From the NCBI RefSeq assembly GCF_000788395.1, contig NZ_CP009888.1, forward strand, positions 1,942,001 to 2,006,000: 64,000 bases of DNA, in the 5' to 3' direction. Of the stretch, positions 44,551 to 55,476 are shown in pieces; within the stretch, counting starts at the first letter, position 1; each line of letters starts with the position of its first letter. This DNA is from Pseudoalteromonas piratica. Its GTDB lineage: Bacteria > Pseudomonadota > Gammaproteobacteria > Enterobacterales > Alteromonadaceae. A program made the position numbers and the translations under genes. Under the pieces are notes generated by a model. The model did not search any database and was not told the DNA's origin. It saw only the letters and a list, made by a program, of their open reading frames with translations.

Positions 44551-46797
44551 TTGAAACTTAAACATCCCTTAGCCAAACAGCTTCTCGTTGGCATATTACT
44601 TACAAGCTCACTTCTGACCTTGATGATTACAAGCACCATCATATGGATGGATTACAAACGTGATCTTGGTGTAATTGATCAAGGCTTCGCGCAAATCGAA
44701 AAAAGTCACCTTCCTTCTGTAACAAATGCGCTCTGGGCTGAAGATGAAAAGCAATTGGAATTATTGCTACAAGGTATCAGTGAATTGCCCAATGTATCAT
44801 CAGTATTTATAAGACAAGATAATGCAACCCGCATCTCGGTAAATAAAACAGATACAAAATATGCCAAGCGAAAGTCTTGGGCTGTTGATTATCGATTTAA
44901 CCGTACTAAATATCACTTGGGTGAGTTAATCGTCGTGATGGATATGTCAGGTGTTTATGGTTATCTAGCAGACAAAGTCGTTGTGACCTTACTTACCCAA
45001 GGGGCAAAAACCTTTATTGTATCGCTCATTATTTTTACTTTGGTGCACTTGCTGGTTACGCGACATTTAAATCATCTTGCTTATGCAATGAGTCATGTAA
45101 ATATGTCGACACCTGAGGAATTTAAGCTCGACAGAAAAAAATCTAAGGATGATGAAATAAACCGTTTAGTGATCGAGTTCAATGCAATGATGGCGGCATT
45201 GTCTAAATCCTTTGCTGATCTAAAAAAACAAAAACAATCGGTTCAAAATGCCAATAAGTTAAAAGGGGAGTTTCTTGCCAATATCAGCATGGAAGTAAAA
45301 ACGCCCATGAATGGTTTACTTGGAATGACGCACTTACTTTCTGAGACAAAGCTTGATCACCGTCAGCACAGTTACGTTAACGTTATTCAAAAAAGTGCGT
45401 TCAATATGTTGGAATTGTTAAACAGTGTATTGGATTTCTCTAAAATTGAGCAGAGCAAGTTAGCAATTGATCAACATATTTTCGATGTACACGAATTAGT
45501 GAACGAAGTTTTTCAGGAGTCTGAATTTAAAGCACTTGAGAAAGACTTGCGCTTGTTAACCTATGTGGATCCTGCAATTAATCACTACTTAGTTGGTGAT
45601 TCGGTTCGTTTAAAACAAGTGCTAAGCAATTTAGTGGCTAAGGCAATTAAATACTCAGAGCGAGGCGAAATCAGTTTAACGGTGGATGCTGAAGTGACCG
45701 CTGGGCTATCTGAATTAACATTTAGCGTACGAGACAGTGGTAAAGGGATAGATGAGCAAACGTTAGCAAAAATTAATCAATCGAAAGTGAAACGTAATAA
45801 ATTAAATCATCGTAGTGGACTTGGTTTAACTATTTCTCAAAACTTAGTTAGTTTGATGGGAGGTAAACTGTTCATTAATTCCAAAGTAGGCCTAGGTACA
45901 GATATTCGATTTACCCTTGGCTTACCAAATAGTTCAGTGATTGAAAATAACCTAAATGATGATTCGTTACTTATAAATAAACGTGTACTAATTTTAGATA
46001 ATCGGATGTTTCTAGCACGCTATTTGGGCGAATTGTTTGCAGACTTTCAGATGCAGGTCACACATGTTCAAGATGCTGAGTTGGCTCTTGATTATATGCT
46101 GGGTGATGATTTACGTCAGGCTAGTTTTGATTTTGTATTGATATCGTATCAAGAACTTGATGACCAACTGGTGAGTTTTTATGACAAAATTAATCGTCAT
46201 CGCTTTAACCGACCAGCTACTTTGATTGTGTTTGGTGATGATATTAATGATAGCGAAATGAGCAAAGCGCTCAATATTGGCTATAACAATGTGTGGCAAC
46301 TACCCAAACACCCTAAAGATATAAAAGCGGATCTTATTCATCAGATAAATACTAACCGTTATCCTGTGACAACGGATACCTCCTCTCTCACCGTTTTAAT
46401 TGCGGATGATGCGCCGATCAGTCAACGGGTTTTAAGTGCGATATTAACAAAACGTGGAGATAAGGTGCTGATTGCTAATAACGGTGAAGAAGTTATTGAT
46501 TTATGGCAACAACACAAACACGAAATAGATATAATTTTAATGGACTGTACAATGCCCAGAATGAGTGGCTATGAGGCAGCACAAAAAATTAGAATGTCAG
46601 AGCCCGCCGATATACTTGGCGTACCAATTATTGCTGTGACCGCGAGTGACCGCGAAGATGAATATAATTATTGTAAGTCATTTGGTATCGATGAAGTCTT
46701 ATTCAAACCGTTTTTACCTGTTGAGTTACTTGATGTGCTATCGCAATTTAAAACCCGAATTGAACAACATCATGCTTTGAATAATTTGAAAAACTAG
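44551..46797 (+). CDS. Degenerate hybrid histidine kinase (probable pseudokinase) with two receiver domains
   Basis: A 748-residue membrane protein starting at TTG. TM1 about 10-32, periplasmic region 33-150, TM2 about 150-172, HAMP (about 172-225). The HisKA box reads NISMEVKTPMNG, with Met247 where the phospho-acceptor His belongs. In the N-box, NLVAKAIKYS has Lys364 in place of the Mg-binding Asn. The DSGKGI and GLGLTIS ATP boxes remain. Receiver 1 (about 480-600) lacks its acceptor Asp (Ser532 in VLISYQ). Receiver 2 (about 620-740) is canonical with Asp665 in LMDCTMP. The start is uncertain because there is no Shine-Dalgarno. The frame is intact, so this is evolved loss rather than decay. 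Confidence 0.85.
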   Translation: MKLKHPLAKQLLVGILLTSSLLTLMITSTIIWMDYKRDLGVIDQGFAQIEKSHLPSVTNALWAEDEKQLELLLQGISELPNVSSVFIRQDNATRISVNKTDTKYAKRKSWAVDYRFNRTKYHLGELIVVMDMSGVYGYLADKVVVTLLTQGAKTFIVSLIIFTLVHLLVTRHLNHLAYAMSHVNMSTPEEFKLDRKKSKDDEINRLVIEFNAMMAALSKSFADLKKQKQSVQNANKLKGEFLANISMEVKTPMNGLLGMTHLLSETKLDHRQHSYVNVIQKSAFNMLELLNSVLDFSKIEQSKLAIDQHIFDVHELVNEVFQESEFKALEKDLRLLTYVDPAINHYLVGDSVRLKQVLSNLVAKAIKYSERGEISLTVDAEVTAGLSELTFSVRDSGKGIDEQTLAKINQSKVKRNKLNHRSGLGLTISQNLVSLMGGKLFINSKVGLGTDIRFTLGLPNSSVIENNLNDDSLLINKRVLILDNRMFLARYLGELFADFQMQVTHVQDAELALDYMLGDDLRQASFDFVLISYQELDDQLVSFYDKINRHRFNRPATLIVFGDDINDSEMSKALNIGYNNVWQLPKHPKDIKADLIHQINTNRYPVTTDTSSLTVLIADDAPISQRVLSAILTKRGDKVLIANNGEEVIDLWQQHKHEIDIILMDCTMPRMSGYEAAQKIRMSEPADILGVPIIAVTASDREDEYNYCKSFGIDEVLFKPFLPVELLDVLSQFKTRIEQHHALNNLKN

Positions 46798-46884
46798 AAT
46801 GTTTTACCATTATAGATAATAGACAAATACATTTTAGAGCCTGAGCTTTGTGCTTAAACTCACGTCCACCTATGAGGAGGTGAT

Positions 46885-47481
46885 ATGACAGATTTTAGAG
46901 TAATTGATACCATTTCTTTAAATGGTGTTACATCTATATCCAGTTTATGCAGCTCTGAGGCACTTGATATTACAAGTAATGCCTCTCATATAGTGACAGA
47001 CTTTAACCATAAACGCCCCCAACTCATTGAAAAAGATGTATCAGTTAATGAAGCACTTTATATGATGAAAATGGGTCATGTACGTTCGAAGATTGTGATA
47101 GACCAAAGTGAAAATTTAATGGGGGTGATAAGCTCGAGTGACTTAGCATCTTACAAGGTACTGCATATTGCCCAGCTAAGAAATGTTTCCCGCGCAGATC
47201 TTACTGTTGAAAATTTGATGATTAAAAAAGAAGATATGCGAGCTATTAACTTTTCTAAGATCAGTAATTATACGATTGGAGATGTTCTTGCAACACTGCG
47301 TAATATGGGGCAACAACATGTATTATTAATTGATAAAGAAAACACACTACGTGGTTTGATATCGGCAAGTGATATTGCAAGGGCACTTCATATTCCAATT
47401 AATATTAACGAAAAAGCGCATACCTTTAAGGAAATATTTGATGTTGTGTTTTCACAATTAGAAAAAAATAAAGCAAATTGA
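46885..47481 (+). CDS. CBS-domain pair protein
   Basis: A 198-residue cytosolic protein made of two CBS motifs: about residues 50-110 (VSVNEALYMMKMGHVRSKIVID, LMGVISSSDLAS) and 125-185 (YTIGDVLATLRNMGQQHVLLID, LRGLISASDIARAL). CBS pairs commonly bind adenosine nucleotides. The ribosome binding site GAGGAGGTGAT before the ATG is nearly the full anti-16S complement, implying strong translation. It follows the degenerate kinase by 87 bases. A good terminator follows. Confidence 0.88.
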   Translation: MTDFRVIDTISLNGVTSISSLCSSEALDITSNASHIVTDFNHKRPQLIEKDVSVNEALYMMKMGHVRSKIVIDQSENLMGVISSSDLASYKVLHIAQLRNVSRADLTVENLMIKKEDMRAINFSKISNYTIGDVLATLRNMGQQHVLLIDKENTLRGLISASDIARALHIPININEKAHTFKEIFDVVFSQLEKNKAN

Positions 47482-47490
47482 TGTAAGTAA

Positions 47491-47513
47491 AAAAGGCGTT
47501 TAAAACGCCTTTT
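47491..47513. terminator. Bidirectional terminator after CBS gene
   Basis: The stem AAAAGGCGTT and its complement around TAA, with A/T tails on both strands between converging genes. Confidence 0.88.
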
Positions 47514-47520
47514 CCAAATG

Positions 47521-47538
47521 AATTAAGTGCACTTAATT
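47521..47538. repeat. Perfect palindrome AATTAAGTGCACTTAATT
   Basis: An 18-base perfect palindrome lies between the terminator and the stop of the next minus-strand gene. It may be a second terminator stem or a protein-binding site. Confidence 0.6.
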
Positions 47539-47542
47539 TTAT

Positions 47543-48304
47543 TTACCATTTTTTCTTAGGCGCAAAAAGTTCATCTAAATCATCTTTTTCGTCATCCAGT
47601 TTTTTCTTAGCATCATTGGCATTAGTTGCTTTCAATTCGCTCATAATCTCGCTGAGCAAGTCTTCCAACTCATTTTTTCGAGAAACGATATATTCGTCAC
47701 TAAAGTTCAAAGAGTTTATTACTGCGAGCGCTTTTTCAAAATATTGGCGCGCAGAGCCCAGCATATTAGCACTTCGAGCAGCTTTGCCTCGTTTTAATTG
47801 GCTATCAATGTTGACTTGTAACTGCATTTTTTCTAAACGTTTATCTTCATTAAGAAAAACCTGTGTATCCATTTTTCCCTTAGAATGTTCAGAGCGTACT
47901 ATACTGCGAAGCTTTTTTACGCCTTGTAAAAGAGCGATAACTTGTTTTTCATTATCAGGTAGAGATACACGATCAGCATTTGTGTCTTGGCTGTTGGAGT
48001 TTTCAATACGATTTTTTGCTTCAACCAAACGATTTTTGATCTCTTTGGATGTAGGGGAAAGTTCAGCCATAATCACTAACGCGGCATAGATACGTTGATA
48101 TAAAACAGTATAAAGCGCTTTTGACATTGGGATATTAGCAGAATTCATGAGCACTTCTTCAGTTTCCTCAATCACTTTTTTCTGCTTCGTCAGTTCAAGG
48201 CGGCGCTCAGCATTTTGTTTTTCTTTATGCTGTTGAACAGCATTGACCCAAACACCAACAACAATCAAAGCTACTATCAGCGTAATGATTATGTAAACTA
48301 CCAT
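47543..48304 (-). CDS. Membrane-anchored coiled-coil protein of unknown function
   Basis: A 253-residue protein I do not recognise. One N-terminal hydrophobic helix (about 2-22) is followed by a long charged, helical, coiled-coil-rich body. A helix-turn-helix-like repeat (GKAARSANMLGSARQYFEKALAVINSL) resembles a single TPR-type hairpin near 185-215. The tail is Asp/Lys-rich, ending FAPKKKW. It lies downstream of the TPR response regulator and its kinase on the same strand (110-base gap), so a role in that signalling unit is possible. Confidence 0.75.
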   Translation of the reverse strand: MVVYIIITLIVALIVVGVWVNAVQQHKEKQNAERRLELTKQKKVIEETEEVLMNSANIPMSKALYTVLYQRIYAALVIMAELSPTSKEIKNRLVEAKNRIENSNSQDTNADRVSLPDNEKQVIALLQGVKKLRSIVRSEHSKGKMDTQVFLNEDKRLEKMQLQVNIDSQLKRGKAARSANMLGSARQYFEKALAVINSLNFSDEYIVSRKNELEDLLSEIMSELKATNANDAKKKLDDEKDDLDELFAPKKKW

Positions 48305-48414
48305 AGAGTCTTTCTCATTATTATAATTCGCTTAATCTTAACTAATTCTATTTATATAGTGTAGTGTTCTAAAAAGGAAAATACTAATATTACCACTTTA
48401 TTATCAGCTTTAAT

Positions 48415-49098
48415 TCACGGTAAAACCAAAGTGAAACGACTTCCACCTAGGCAGCTATGATTATCAAGGGATATGTACCCTTTTTTTTCTTTATTAATGT
48501 GCGCACCAGCAATTAAATTAGCAAAATAGATGCCCAAGCCAGTTCGTCCTTGGCTGAGCAGTGCAGATGTCATTTCGTTATTTGCTTTTTGTAACATGCT
48601 GTCAGGGTAGCCATCACCGTTATCATGAATCTCAATCACTAAGGATTCATCAATTTGTTTCGCCGTCATGAACATTTCATTGGATGTATATTTTAATGCA
48701 TTAATAAGAATATCATTGAGTAAGTTTGATATCAGGTCTGCATCGAAAAACCAGGCCAAGTCCTCTTCAATTTCACACCTAACAGTAATTTTTTTATTGG
48801 TTATATAAAGCTCATTTTTCGCGAGTAATTCATCAAATAATTCATCGAGAAAATGTTCCTCAATATTAAGGGGTAACTGAGCATTGTTTTCTCTATAGAG
48901 TGCGAGCATTTGCAATAAGTTGGAATTAACACGCGCTACTTCATAATGGATCTTGGCAAATTCTGATTGTGCTTCGGGAGTATGTTCAATTGATTCACTG
49001 ATTGTTTCCATTGATTGCAAAAGCATACATAATGAATTTTTCATATCATGCATGCTGGCAGCGAGAACCACTGAAAAATCAAGCTTGTTATTATCCAT
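48415..49098 (-). CDS. Small cytosolic sensor histidine kinase
   Basis: A 227-residue protein with a short HisKA-like helix pair (His17 in SMHDMKNSL) and an HATPase_c domain: N-box NDILINALKYT, DNGDGYP and GRTGLGIYFANLI. No membrane segment or sensor domain. Its start follows the response regulator stop by two bases, so they are cotranscribed and form a cognate pair. It probably receives its input from another protein. Confidence 0.85.
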   Translation of the reverse strand: MDNNKLDFSVVLAASMHDMKNSLCMLLQSMETISESIEHTPEAQSEFAKIHYEVARVNSNLLQMLALYRENNAQLPLNIEEHFLDELFDELLAKNELYITNKKITVRCEIEEDLAWFFDADLISNLLNDILINALKYTSNEMFMTAKQIDESLVIEIHDNGDGYPDSMLQKANNEMTSALLSQGRTGLGIYFANLIAGAHINKEKKGYISLDNHSCLGGSRFTLVLP

Positions 49099-49100
49099 GC

Positions 49101-50690
49101 TTACTCCGTGAGTTTTGCTTTGGCAAAGTTTAATAAACTTTGGCTTTGTTTATAGCGATGGTCATTTGGCGCTAAGGCTTTTAAAGCATTAAATGAGAGC
49201 GCAAATTGACGTTTAGTTAATGAAAATTTTTGCTGCTGTTTATAAAGCTGATATACAGCTTGCAACAAATTTAACGCTATATTGGGGTTATTTGGTGCAT
49301 TTGCCAAGGCTGTTGCAAATGCTCCTTGAGCACTTTCAAACGCTTTTTCCTTATATTTCACCATGCCTTGTTGATTGAAGTTTTCAGACTTTTCAGGGTC
49401 ATCATGGGCAATTAGTTTCGCTTTTTCTTTGGTTACAAGTGGGTCTAAGGTGTTGGTAACTCGCTCAATATCGGCATGTTTCATCACAATTTCTAATAAG
49501 TCTACAAATACAGGGTTAAGCGGGTCGGGAAAACTGGCAACTTTATCTGCTGTTTTCATTAACTTTTCACCAGTTTTACCGCTTTTATCGACGAGATACT
49601 CTATGAAATGTTGGTGTAATTCAGTAATAAGCTGCGATTGAATACCAGGGTAGTACTTTGTCATTGCACGATAGACACTTGAAAAGTCTTTTTTAACACG
49701 CCTTGCAAGCGCGTTTTGTTCACCGAGTTGAATTAAGGTGCATACACAGAGTTGGTGTAAATAATCATCTAACTGCGCTAAGCAGGAATATTTTGCAAGT
49801 TGTAAAACCCGTTTGTAGGCGTTAAAAGCTATCTCAAGCTCATTATATCGAGTTGCTAATTTAGCCAGTTGTCGTTGTCTTATAATTGAGTTTGGTGAAT
49901 GAGCAATGGCTTTTTGGGTAATCGCATAAGCGGATTCAAAATCGTGTTGCTGGATAAAACATTCACAAGCTAAATCATAGGCCTCAACTGCACTTGGGTT
50001 TTTGGTGACGATTAATTTACATAGCTCGAGCGATTGATGGCTTTCACCTAAAGCTAAATAGCATATTGCAGCCCCCATTTGTGCCCAACTGAGCTCACGT
50101 TTGTGTAAAATAGAGTTATAAATACTTAAGGCTTGCGCGTAATTAAGCTGTTTCAGGTAAATATCCGCTTTTAAGCGTAGGCATTCAATACTCACACGTT
50201 TATTTTCCGCCATTAGCTGGTCGCAAAGGGAGAGGGCCGTTTTCGGTTTTTTTTGATTCAGTGCATTATAAATTGGCTTAAATGCCAGCGCTTTTTCTAC
50301 CAATTTATCCAAGCGAGATTTTAAAGTGGTTTTGGTAAAAGGTTTTGCTAGATAATCATCTGGGCGATATTCGAGTGCGCCCATCACTAAATCAGACGCT
50401 GTTTCACCTGTTATTAGTACATAATTAGTGCCGTACTTTAGCAAGTTACGGTGATTAAGCTCGGCAAGTAATTGTAATCCATTAAGGCCATCACCTAAGT
50501 TGTAATCCACTAACAAGATGTCATGATAGTGTTCACTGTAACAGGCGAGTGCATCTTCAGCATTTGTACACACATCTATATGGTTAACCCCAAAGCTTTC
50601 TACCATTTGTTTTAATGAGAGACGAAACTCTGAGTAATCATCCAGAATCAGCACAGAGACAGATTTATATCGTTGCAGTGAGTTGACCAT
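49101..50690 (-). CDS. Response regulator with TPR output domain
   Basis: A 529-residue protein. The N-terminal receiver (about 10-130) has the acidic pair in LILDDYSEF and phospho-acceptor Asp62 in LLVDYNLGDG. The rest is helical TPR-like repeats (for example ALSLCDQLMAENKRV, YAQALSIYNSILHKR, and a late EKAFESAQGAFATALANAPNNP). No DNA-binding or enzymatic output is present, so phosphorylation probably controls protein-protein binding. Similar proteins occur in Vibrio and Shewanella. First gene of an operon with the kinase at 48415. Confidence 0.88.
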   Translation of the reverse strand: MVNSLQRYKSVSVLILDDYSEFRLSLKQMVESFGVNHIDVCTNAEDALACYSEHYHDILLVDYNLGDGLNGLQLLAELNHRNLLKYGTNYVLITGETASDLVMGALEYRPDDYLAKPFTKTTLKSRLDKLVEKALAFKPIYNALNQKKPKTALSLCDQLMAENKRVSIECLRLKADIYLKQLNYAQALSIYNSILHKRELSWAQMGAAICYLALGESHQSLELCKLIVTKNPSAVEAYDLACECFIQQHDFESAYAITQKAIAHSPNSIIRQRQLAKLATRYNELEIAFNAYKRVLQLAKYSCLAQLDDYLHQLCVCTLIQLGEQNALARRVKKDFSSVYRAMTKYYPGIQSQLITELHQHFIEYLVDKSGKTGEKLMKTADKVASFPDPLNPVFVDLLEIVMKHADIERVTNTLDPLVTKEKAKLIAHDDPEKSENFNQQGMVKYKEKAFESAQGAFATALANAPNNPNIALNLLQAVYQLYKQQQKFSLTKRQFALSFNALKALAPNDHRYKQSQSLLNFAKAKLTE

Positions 50691-50807
50691 ATTTACCGAA
50701 AATTATTTTTGATACTAATAATTTAGACGCTTTTTTCTTATTTTTACAAAAGTGTAGTAGTTAATATTGGAATATATACGCAAGATTTGAATTTATGCTT
50801 GGCATAA

Positions 50808-51836
<1,029 letters not shown>

Positions 51837-51856
51837 TTCGTCTTACAAAGCATAAA

Positions 51857-51882
51857 AAAACGCCACTTTAAGTGGCGTTTTT
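51857..51882 (+). terminator. Terminator of cysB
   Basis: AAAACGCCAC...GTGGCGTTTTTT with a TTTAA-type loop and T-runs on both strands. It also serves the convergent sdaA. Confidence 0.92.
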
Positions 51883-51899
51883 TGTAGTGTTTTTGGTGA

Positions 51900-53276
51900 T
51901 TAACATTCAATAATGTTAACCGCTAAACCGCCTCGGGCAGTTTCTTTATATTTGGTTTTCATATCATTACCCGTATCCCACATGGTTTTGATTACTTTAT
52001 CAAGGGATACTTTTTGTTCACCAGAGCCGCGCATTGCAAGACGAGATGCATTAATTGCTTTCACAGCACCCATCGCATTTCGCTCAATACACGGTACCTG
52101 TACAAGGCCACCAACCGGATCACAGGTTAATCCCAGGTTGTGCTCCATACCAATTTCAGCGGCATTTTCAACTTTCTCAACATTGCCGCCTAAAATTTCA
52201 GTGAGTGCGCCCGCAGCCATTGAGCAAGCAACGCCCACTTCACCTTGACAGCCTACTTCTGCACCTGAAATTGATGCGTTCTTTTTGTAAAGAATACCAA
52301 TCGCAGCAGCGGTTAGCAGGTAACGCGTTGCAATGTCTTTATCTACTTCTTTAATGAATGTGTGGTAGTACATTAGCACCGCTGGAAGTATGCCTGCTGC
52401 ACCGTTTGTCGGCGCGGTAACAACACGACCGCCAGCAGCATTTTCTTCATTTACCGCAAGGGCAAATAAATCAACCCATTCCATTGCACGCAGCGGATCG
52501 TTATGTGTTTCAATGTTCAGTTGACGGTGCAGACTCGGTGCACGACGCTTTACTTTTAAACCGCCCGGTAAAATACCTTCAGTGCGCATACCGCGCTCAA
52601 CGCACGCTTTCATCACAAGCCAAATATTGTATAGCTCGTCTGTGATCTCGCTCTCTGTTTTAAGGGTTTTTTCGTTTGCCATCATTAGGGCTGGCACACT
52701 TAAACCGTGCTCTTTACACTGCGCCATTAACTCTGCCCCCGTATCAAATGGGTATGGTGCAGGGTTTTCTTCGCGAATTGTTAGTGCAGCTTGCTTTTCT
52801 TTTTCGAAATCTTCGTCGCGAACAATAAAGCCGCCACCGATAGAATAGAAAATCTCGCTGAAAACACATTCTTCGCCGTTAAATGCTTGTAGTTCCATTG
52901 CATTTGAATGCTTTGGCAAGGTCTTACGACGGTGGAATACGATAGCGTCTTTTTTGGGAAATGCCGCAGCATGGCTTTGATCAAGATAGATAGTTTCTTC
53001 TTTTTCGATTTTATCTAAAATGCTTGGTACCAGATCGGCATCAATGGTTTCTGGATCGTAACCAGCAAGGCCTAAAATAACTGCTTTACCCGAACCATGA
53101 CCAATACCCGTTTGTCCGAGTGAGCCAAACAATTCACAGCGAACACTGGTTACTTGCTCTAATAGCGCTTGCTCTTGTAATGACTTTACAAACAGTCTTG
53201 AAGCGCGCATCGGGCCCACAGTATGTGATGAGGAAGGACCAATGCCGATACTAAACATATCGAATGCACTTATCAT
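51900..53276 (-). CDS. sdaA: L-serine ammonia-lyase (Fe-S type)
   Basis: A 458-residue [4Fe-4S] L-serine dehydratase that makes pyruvate and ammonia. The N-terminal beta domain begins [25 protein letters not shown]. The catalytic domain has cluster cysteines including those in [20 protein letters not shown] and [17 protein letters not shown]. It ends in Cys458, and in a related bacterial enzyme such a terminal Cys occupies the cluster's free site. It is downstream of nudL and pabB on the same strand, as in E. coli. sdaA versus sdaB cannot be told from sequence, but synteny favours sdaA. Confidence 0.93.
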   Translation of the reverse strand: MISAFDMFSIGIGPSSSHTVGPMRASRLFVKSLQEQALLEQVTSVRCELFGSLGQTGIGHGSGKAVILGLAGYDPETIDADLVPSILDKIEKEETIYLDQSHAAAFPKKDAIVFHRRKTLPKHSNAMELQAFNGEECVFSEIFYSIGGGFIVRDEDFEKEKQAALTIREENPAPYPFDTGAELMAQCKEHGLSVPALMMANEKTLKTESEITDELYNIWLVMKACVERGMRTEGILPGGLKVKRRAPSLHRQLNIETHNDPLRAMEWVDLFALAVNEENAAGGRVVTAPTNGAAGILPAVLMYYHTFIKEVDKDIATRYLLTAAAIGILYKKNASISGAEVGCQGEVGVACSMAAGALTEILGGNVEKVENAAEIGMEHNLGLTCDPVGGLVQVPCIERNAMGAVKAINASRLAMRGSGEQKVSLDKVIKTMWDTGNDMKTKYKETARGGLAVNIIEC

Positions 53277-53371
53277 ACGAATATCTCTTACTTAATCTTT
53301 GAACGGCCGGATATCATAACTCTAATTTATAATCATGTTAACTTTAATTAGTATGATTAATGCTTATGTGC

Positions 53372-53944
53372 TTAATTTAGATGTTTAATCAAATTGCGAA
53401 TGATTTGCGCGGTGGCACCCCAAAGCAAGCCGTATTCAGTTTGAAACCCAGTTAGAGTATAGGCAGAAAACTGACGTGTGAATTGAATATCTTGCCAATT
53501 TTTTTGATCTATAAGCTGTGACAGCGGAAGATAAAATGCACTGGCGACTTCATTGGTTGCTAGTAGCAAATTGGGTTTTTCGGGAAGTAGGGCAATGTAG
53601 GGTTTTATTTCAAATCCGGTGAGCGTCCAATAACTGTCCATATCACCAATTACATGGTTATCGTCCACCTCAATGCCAATTTCCTCAAAGGTTTCACGCA
53701 ACGCTGTGGTAAGTAAGTTGGCGTCAGAATCTTCAAATTTACCACCGGGAAAGCAAATTTGCCCTGGGTGATGCTTTAAATAGTCAGGACGTTTACACAG
53801 CAATAGATGAATTTCACCGCTTACATTAACCAGCGGCACCAATACAGCGCTTTGCTTAGCAATATTGCGCATTTGTATTGGAAAGCCAACGTCATTGCTT
53901 GGCTGCTGAATATGGAAACGGGCTAGAAATTCACTTAACTGCAT
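53372..53944 (-). CDS. nudL: NUDIX hydrolase, CoA pyrophosphatase type
   Basis: A 190-residue NUDIX enzyme. The box GGKFEDSDANLLTTALRETF followed by EEIGIE fits Gx5Ex7REUxEExGU. The UPF0035-type upstream segment (LLLCKRPDYLKHHPGQICFPGG) points to the CoA-pyrophosphatase family (NudL/YeaB). It lies between pabB (20-base gap) and sdaA, the E. coli order pabB-nudL-sdaA. Confidence 0.92.
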   Translation of the reverse strand: MQLSEFLARFHIQQPSNDVGFPIQMRNIAKQSAVLVPLVNVSGEIHLLLCKRPDYLKHHPGQICFPGGKFEDSDANLLTTALRETFEEIGIEVDDNHVIGDMDSYWTLTGFEIKPYIALLPEKPNLLLATNEVASAFYLPLSQLIDQKNWQDIQFTRQFSAYTLTGFQTEYGLLWGATAQIIRNLIKHLN

Positions 53945-53964
53945 AACACGTCCTAAGCGAGCAT

Positions 53965-55320
53965 TTATTCAAGTACAGGTAAAATACGATTTACCTTATC
54001 GTATGTTTCTTGCAGCTCAGACTCAAGGGTTGAATCGGCAACCACGCCACCGCCAGCCCAGCAATAAATTTTACCTTTTTCACAAACCAAGGTACGAATG
54101 GTTATGCTAGTATCCATGGTGCCACAGGCAGAAATATAGCCAATTGAGCCACAATAGATTGAGCGGCGGTGAGGTTCTAATTCTTCAATAATTTCCATTG
54201 CTCGGATTTTGGGTGCGCCAGTTATCGAGCCACCGGGAAATGCTGCTTTTAATTGATCAATCGAGTTGTAACCGTCAGCAAGGGTAGATGTAACCGTTGA
54301 TACTAAATGATGCACTGCGTTAAAGCTTTCAATATCAAAGAGCTTAGGCACTTCAACGGTACCCGGCTTAGCTACTTTGCCTAAATCGTTTCTCAGTAAA
54401 TCAACAATCATCACGTTTTCAGCGCGATCTTTGGTTGAATTTGCAAGGCGTGCTTTATTATCATCATCAATATGTGCATCTTGACTGCGTGGCACTGTGC
54501 CTTTAATCGGCTTAGTTTCAACCTGACGCTCTTTTACCTGAATAAAACGTTCAGGCGAAAGTGAGAGTATTTGTTGCTCTCCGGTATTAATATAAGCCGA
54601 AAAGGGCGCTTGGTTAGCACTTCGCAACTTACAATAGGCAAGCCAAGGGTTACCAGTAAAGCTCGCATCAAAGCGCTGTGCCAAATTTATTTGGTAGCAA
54701 TCGCCGCTTTTTAAGTATTCCTGCACTTTATTAAAACGCTCACCATAACAGCCTTTACTCAGGTTTGATTGCCACTTAGTTGTTAAGGCAAAGGGTTTAC
54801 GCTCGCCTTCAGCGCCTGTAAGCGGTGCAAGGTAATTATTAAGCCGTGTTTCGCTATCGCAACATGGTTGCGCGATATAAAACCACTGGTTTTCGTGATG
54901 ATCAAATATCAGGGCGTCGGGGTAAATACCCACGAGCATTTGGCCTAAATCGATATCGTTTTTCGCAATTTCTGGCATCACTTCGATTGAGCGGCCTAAA
55001 TCGTAACTGAACAAACCTAATGCGCCGCCTGAAAACGGTAAATCAAATGGGGCTTTGTCTTTTACGAATGGGCTTATTGCGTTGTGTATTGCACTAAACC
55101 CATCACACTCAGCTTGGATATTATCAACAAAAGTCACATTGTTTTTTACTTCAATCAGTGAAATGGGATCAATAACAATAATGTCAAAGCGGTTATTTGG
55201 GTGTGCTGGGTTTGCCGAATCTAAGAAAATGGCATACTGCAAATCTGCAAAAAAACTAAAAACGTGCTCGCTAGTTAGCGCTAAGTCTAATTTTTTGCAT
55301 ATTAATTGTTCATTTATCAT
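53965..55320 (-). CDS. pabB: Aminodeoxychorismate synthase component I
   Basis: A 451-residue chorismate-utilising enzyme that aminates chorismate for folate synthesis. ETKPIKGTVPRS near residue 275 contains the PIKGT motif, whose Lys is the PabB-specific nucleophile and separates it from anthranilate synthase. VDLLRNDLGKVAKPGTV and FPGGSITGAPKIRAMEII follow. It is transcribed with nudL and is divergent from the fumarase gene. Confidence 0.95.
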   Translation of the reverse strand: MINEQLICKKLDLALTSEHVFSFFADLQYAIFLDSANPAHPNNRFDIIVIDPISLIEVKNNVTFVDNIQAECDGFSAIHNAISPFVKDKAPFDLPFSGGALGLFSYDLGRSIEVMPEIAKNDIDLGQMLVGIYPDALIFDHHENQWFYIAQPCCDSETRLNNYLAPLTGAEGERKPFALTTKWQSNLSKGCYGERFNKVQEYLKSGDCYQINLAQRFDASFTGNPWLAYCKLRSANQAPFSAYINTGEQQILSLSPERFIQVKERQVETKPIKGTVPRSQDAHIDDDNKARLANSTKDRAENVMIVDLLRNDLGKVAKPGTVEVPKLFDIESFNAVHHLVSTVTSTLADGYNSIDQLKAAFPGGSITGAPKIRAMEIIEELEPHRRSIYCGSIGYISACGTMDTSITIRTLVCEKGKIYCWAGGGVVADSTLESELQETYDKVNRILPVLE

Positions 55321-55476
55321 TAACTTTAACTACCAGACTGGTCGCAAACGAGTTGGGAGGTTATTATACATGCATAGTTTAACGAATTACTGCACAGATT
55401 GCATGAGTAAGCTGTGTTTGACACTATTCACACTGTAAACATTTGCCACCGTCACGGCATATAATAAGGATACATA

